A stretch of DNA of 48,730 nt from Microcystis aeruginosa NIES-4325 (lineage in GTDB: Bacteria > Cyanobacteriota > Cyanobacteriia > Cyanobacteriales > Microcystaceae). Where the stretch lies: positions 1 to 48,730 of the forward strand of contig NZ_BJKP01000027.1 in NCBI RefSeq assembly GCF_008974145.1, given 5' to 3'. Below the pieces are notes generated by a model. It ran no database searches. It saw only the letters and a program-made list of their open reading frames with translations, and had not been told where the DNA came from. How positions within the stretch are numbered: the first letter of the stretch is position 1; every line of letters starts with the position of its first letter. Below are positions 45,785-48,730 of the stretch, piece after piece. The translations under genes were made by a program, and so were the position numbers.

Positions 45785-46810
45785 TTATTTTTTAATGCAT
45801 TCAATAATACAAATATCCTCTTGAGTCCGAATAATTCGATTTAATTTTAATCCCGCTTGACTCAACAATTCCTCAAATTCTTCTGCGGTTCTTTCTTTAC
45901 CTCCCGGACACATAACCAACATATTCAGGTCTAACATTTTAGCCGCAGAAGGATTATTACCCGAAGGAACAACCATTTCCAAGATTAATACTTTACCGTC
46001 ACTATCTAAGGCTTGACAACAGTTTTTCAAAATAGCAATCGCCCGTCGATCATCCCAATCATGAATAATATGTTTTAATAAATAGCCATCTCCTCCCGAC
46101 GGTACGGATTCAAAAAAACTACCGCCAACGGTTTGACAACGATGGAGAATGCCGTGTTTTTCTAAAGTGGGTTGACAATGGGAAATTACATATTCTTCAT
46201 CAAAAAGAATCCCTTTTAGCTGGGGATATTGCTCTAAGATTGTTCCCAACATTTCACCGTATCCACCACCCACATCTACTAAGGTTTGAAATTCCGAGAA
46301 ATTATACACAGCCAAAATAGCCTTTTCCTCCGACAAAGAAAAACTATTCATCGACTGTTCAAAAATCTCTGCATCCAGCGGATGGGTTTGAAAATATTCA
46401 AAGACTCCCATCCCAAAGACATCATCAAAAGATGGTTGTCCCGTTTTAATACTATGTAACACATTTCCCCAGGCTTGATAATGGGGGGCTTCTCCTAACA
46501 TAATCGCTGTCGCTTTTACTGACCGGGGATGGTCACTAGATAAATGTTCGGCTAAAGGAGTTAGTATAAACTGTTGAGATTCAGTTTCTTGAAAAATTCC
46601 TACACTAGCTAATGCTCTCATCAGTCGGTATAAAGCAGCAGGGTTAGTCTCAGTTAGGGATGCTAAATCTTGACAAGATTTCCCTCCCGTGCTTAAATGT
46701 TCGGCTAGACTTAATTTAGCCGCAGCATAGATGGCTTGAGATAGCCAGTAACCAGAAACCATTTGGGTTAATTGAAGATGAAGAGGGAGTTCAGGTAACG
46801 ACATAATCAA
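45785..46810 (-). CDS. SAM-dependent O-methyltransferase
   Basis: The 341-aa protein has an N-terminal dimerisation/winged-helix domain (LSQAIYAAAKLSLAEHL, NPAALYRLMRALASVGIF) and a methyltransferase domain. The SAM motif VDVGGGYGEML begins at residue 178, and the catalytic base region LKHIIHDWDDRRA contains H250. It resembles the plant-type/acetylserotonin O-methyltransferase group, many of which modify hydroxylated natural products. Without neighbouring biosynthesis genes the substrate is unknown. The start could be Met1 (46810) or Met3 (46804). Confidence 0.88.
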   Translation of the reverse strand: MIMSLPELPLHLQLTQMVSGYWLSQAIYAAAKLSLAEHLSTGGKSCQDLASLTETNPAALYRLMRALASVGIFQETESQQFILTPLAEHLSSDHPRSVKATAIMLGEAPHYQAWGNVLHSIKTGQPSFDDVFGMGVFEYFQTHPLDAEIFEQSMNSFSLSEEKAILAVYNFSEFQTLVDVGGGYGEMLGTILEQYPQLKGILFDEEYVISHCQPTLEKHGILHRCQTVGGSFFESVPSGGDGYLLKHIIHDWDDRRAIAILKNCCQALDSDGKVLILEMVVPSGNNPSAAKMLDLNMLVMCPGGKERTAEEFEELLSQAGLKLNRIIRTQEDICIIECIKK

Positions 46811-46995
46811 CTTTTGCGGGAATAAAATTAAACATTACCATATAGGATAAGCTGCCCGCGCATTTAAATCGTCTGTTGAGATGAGGCACTCTTGCAAGAG
46901 TCAACAGGAAAGGGATTGGGGGAGATTCAGCTAATTTCTAAGCGCGAGTAGAGAGGGAAATAGTGCCAAAATTTTGCCCCTGACCAGGGGGATGT

Positions 46996-47080
46996 GGCTC
47001 TCTTATTCTTTGTGTGATAAGTTTAACTTATATAGGAGCGATCAATCTTCGTGTCCTTTGTGTCTTTGTGGTTCCTTCCA
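46996..47080 (-). repeat. 86-bp dispersed repeat, copy B (inverted)
   Basis: Read on the minus strand, it goes from TGGAAGGAACCAC to AATAAGAGAGCC and matches 29537-29622. It has TATAAG where copy A has ATCTAAG, and similar small changes. Confidence 0.75.
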
Positions 47081-47084
47081 CCAG

Positions 47085-47266
47085 TGTAAAAGAAATAAAT
47101 GCCTGATCACTTGTTCAAGTAAGCTACTGACTCGGTTTTTATCTCTTTTACTCAAGTTTTCTAATTCCTCAATTCAATGGATTACATCTAATTCATCTAA
47201 GCGATTTTCCTTGAGTAGTTTTATTGTTTCCTCTAACCAAAGATGTTGATCAATTTCGTCAAGTAG
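47085..47266 (-). pseudogene. DUF29 family remnant
   Basis: The minus strand reads HLWLEETIKLLKENRLDELD, an in-frame TGA (complement of 47174-47176), then IEELENLSKRDKNRVSSLLE and QVIRHL. This matches the DUF29 core seen in the two intact copies at 36-37 kb. Both ends are missing, so it is a relic. It is too diverged to come from the tandem pair recently. Confidence 0.75.
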
Positions 47267-47878
47267 GGACAGGGTGTCTCCTCCCTCTACTTGTAAGGGA
47301 TTCTGATTTAAAGTTTCATTTCGTTGTTGGATGAGTTTGTTCTATGGTTTTAAGCTTCAGATTGAGGCAGTGGAAGGCGGCACTGTTACGATTGAAGCCT
47401 TAAAGTAGCATAAGGTGATCGGTGAGGCTTGTTCTAACAACGCCCATGTAACCGACCTTTGAGAGATTATCTGTTTGGATCGAGAGGCTCCCGCCAGGTG
47501 ATGCGGGTCGTTGGATCGCTTTAATTTTGGGGTAATAGTTGCTCAGGTCCGCTAACTTCACTGGTGAACCCACATAGGGAGAGGTTTTTGATCGCTAAAA
47601 AATTCTTTCTTCTCGATAAAGACAATAAAATCTCTATTCTGGAAGCATAAAGAGGCTTTAGTCGGGTTTAAAGGCACATTTAAGGGTTCTAAATCGAATA
47701 TTTCTAGTTTTTTGAGTCAATAAAGCCATTAATAGCTTGATTTCTTTGCATCTAACCCAAATAAGAGCGTATATTTTTTCTTCATTGTATTGAAATTGTT
47801 TTTTGTTTCGTATAGAATACAATTCCAGAGAAAATACCTAGCAATCTCCCATACATAAACAAAGGAGCCGATGACATC

Positions 47879-48604
47879 GTGATCCATGAATCTAGACCCG
47901 AAAAACCGAAAACCCTCTTACCTTTTATTTCTCTAGCTACGGCTGCCGTCGTCACAACGGGAATTGGACTAGCTTCTAGTCCCCTATCGGCATCGGGGAA
48001 TCTGCTGGCAGGTCCGGATAAACAGCAAGCTAAACAAAACACTGTGGAAATCACCCTAGTTTCCTACGCGGTGACTCAATCGGCCTACTCAAAAATCATT
48101 CCTTTATTCGTCAACAAATGGAAAAGAGAGAAAAAACAGGATGTAGTGATTAAACAGAGTTATGGCGGCTCTGGTTCCCAAACCCGCGCTGTTATCGACG
48201 GATTAGATGCAGATGTGGTAAATTTGGCTATCGGTTCCGATGTGGAACGCTTGCAAAAAGCGGGTTTAGTTAACCCCGGTTGGCAGAAAGAATTACCCAA
48301 TAACGCCATCGCCACTCGTTCCGTGGTAGCTTTAGTTACTCGTCAGGGCAATCCCAAAGGAATCCGCAACTGGCCAGATCTAGCCAAATCGGGGATTAAA
48401 GTCATTACTGCCAATCCGAAAACCTCTGGGGTGGCCCGGTGGAATTTTCTGGCTTTGTGGGGATCGGTAACTCGGAACGGAGGCAACGAACAACAAGCGA
48501 CCAATTTCGTCCGTAATGTCTATAAAAACGTGCCTGTACTACCCAAAGATGCCCGGGAAGCCAGCGATGTCTTCTTTAAACAGGATCAGGGGGATGTGCT
48601 GCTT
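47879..48604 (+). pseudogene. sbpA: Sulfate/thiosulfate-binding protein, 3' end cut off
   Basis: The product is a periplasmic sulfate-binding protein of the SbpA/CysP type. It has a signal sequence (TLLPFISLATAAVVTTGIGLA) and then ITLVSYAVTQSAYSKIIPLF, KQSYGGSGSQTRAVIDGLDA, ADVVNLAIGSDVERL and VITANPKTSGVARWNFLALW. The family sequence runs to QDQGDVLL and then stops matching; the frame continues with unrelated residues to 48706. About 100 residues of the binding domain are missing, so sulfate binding is presumably lost unless the 3' part lies beyond the insertion. A GTG start with AAAGGAG 11 nt upstream is used. Confidence 0.85.
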
Positions 48605-48730
48605 ATAGTTATTTCAAATAAGAACGAGACACTAGGCGACACAATAAGTACGAATAATTTCATCAAGGGGTGTCCCCACAGGAGCATACATTCTTGCCCT
48701 CTTTAATGCACTAAAATCATGTTCGATATC
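48602..48730. mobile_element. Left part of an insertion breaking the sbpA gene
   Basis: From about 48602 the sequence (CTTATAGTTATTTCAAATAA...) no longer encodes sulfate-binding protein. It probably is the end of an insertion sequence, whose transposase might begin at ATG 48719 (MFDI...), but the window stops there. The family cannot be assigned from 129 bases. Confidence 0.6.

Larger units (their letters stand above)
46811..47878. other. 1.07-kb degenerate spacer
   Basis: No intact gene is seen. It contains the inverted copy of the dispersed repeat (46996-47080), a DUF29 relic on the minus strand (47085-47266), and a stretch near 47335-47420 that reads FYGFKLQIEAVEGGTVTIEA before stops, perhaps transposase debris. 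The last 150 nt is AT-rich and should hold the sulfate-binding-protein promoter. Confidence 0.55.

Noticed and set aside
46974-47249. 91-codon plus-strand frame
   Set aside because: It runs across the dispersed repeat and antisense to the DUF29 relic; the peptide is Cys/Ser-rich and resembles nothing.
47335-47420. Transposase fragment reading FYGFKLQIEAVEGG
   Set aside because: The resemblance to DDE transposases rests on four or five residues; too weak to call.

Overview
The window looks like chromosomal DNA of a unicellular bloom-forming cyanobacterium, most likely Microcystis. It carries the oxygenic photosynthesis genes rubA-ycf48-psbEFLJ and psbB, the aerobic chlorophyll cyclase acsF, a thylakoid-type TatC and a CSP41-like protein. 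GCGATCGC (HIP1-type) octamers are frequent. The spacers are full of heptamer-type tandem repeats and small mobile elements, as is usual for Microcystis. The species is inferred from gene content and style; no database was searched.

Layout. 0.2-4.1 kb: ygfZ, an IS1341-type tnpB element with a likely omega-RNA end, a small unknown gene and gap1. 4.6-7.0 kb: phosphoketolase, divergent from gap1. 7.0-8.1 kb: a repeat-rich spacer. 8.1-10.4 kb: rubA-ycf48-psbE-psbF-psbL-psbJ, closed by terminators and facing psbB (10.6-12.1 kb, minus). 12.4-13.6 kb: an unknown gene and tatC. 13.7-15.2 kb: a decayed IS701-like transposase with one 92-bp MITE beside it and another inside it. 15.4-20.9 kb (minus): AI-2E-type permease, RNase II/R, speA. 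21.0-26.2 kb: DUF4330 protein, recR, ctp protease, NUDIX, OB-fold lipoprotein, folD. 26.6-30.8 kb: glycine-zipper membrane protein, Uma2, secreted protein, bolA, sulfite-oxidase-like enzyme, rpmF. 31.0-36.2 kb: acsF, two tandem coiled-coil membrane proteins, two type IV pilins, an S23-like four-helix protein and a membrane-anchored helical-repeat protein. 36.2-43.1 kb: duplicated DUF29 genes, CSP41-like protein, ankyrin protein, PP2C phosphatase, ABC1 kinase. 43.4-48.7 kb: an amino-acid-type binding protein, a damaged YefM/YoeB-like toxin-antitoxin pair, an O-methyltransferase, a DUF29 relic and a sulfate-binding protein gene cut by an insertion at the window edge.

How the genes fit together. 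The core is photosynthesis and carbon metabolism: PSII core proteins and their assembly factors (RubA, Ycf48, cytochrome b559, CP47), chlorophyll synthesis (AcsF), and sugar-phosphate turnover (GAPDH plus phosphoketolase). A second theme is the cell surface: pilins, binding proteins and Tat export.

The most distinctive layer is the mobile one. A 92-bp TA-flanked MITE family has five near-identical full-length copies, one diverged 92-bp copy and one 45-bp deletion form. One copy sits inside a transposase and another sits exactly inside the terminal repeat of a second MITE family; in both cases the empty site can be reconstructed to the base. Other findings include a toxin-antitoxin pair whose shared ATGA start/stop appears mutated to ATCA, a recR gene that seems to need an ATT start, and a G-quadruplex-like octamer array upstream of psbB. 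I did not find a clearly new multi-gene system. The least explained genes are the glycine-zipper protein at 26.6 kb and the tandem coiled-coil pair at 32.5-33.3 kb.
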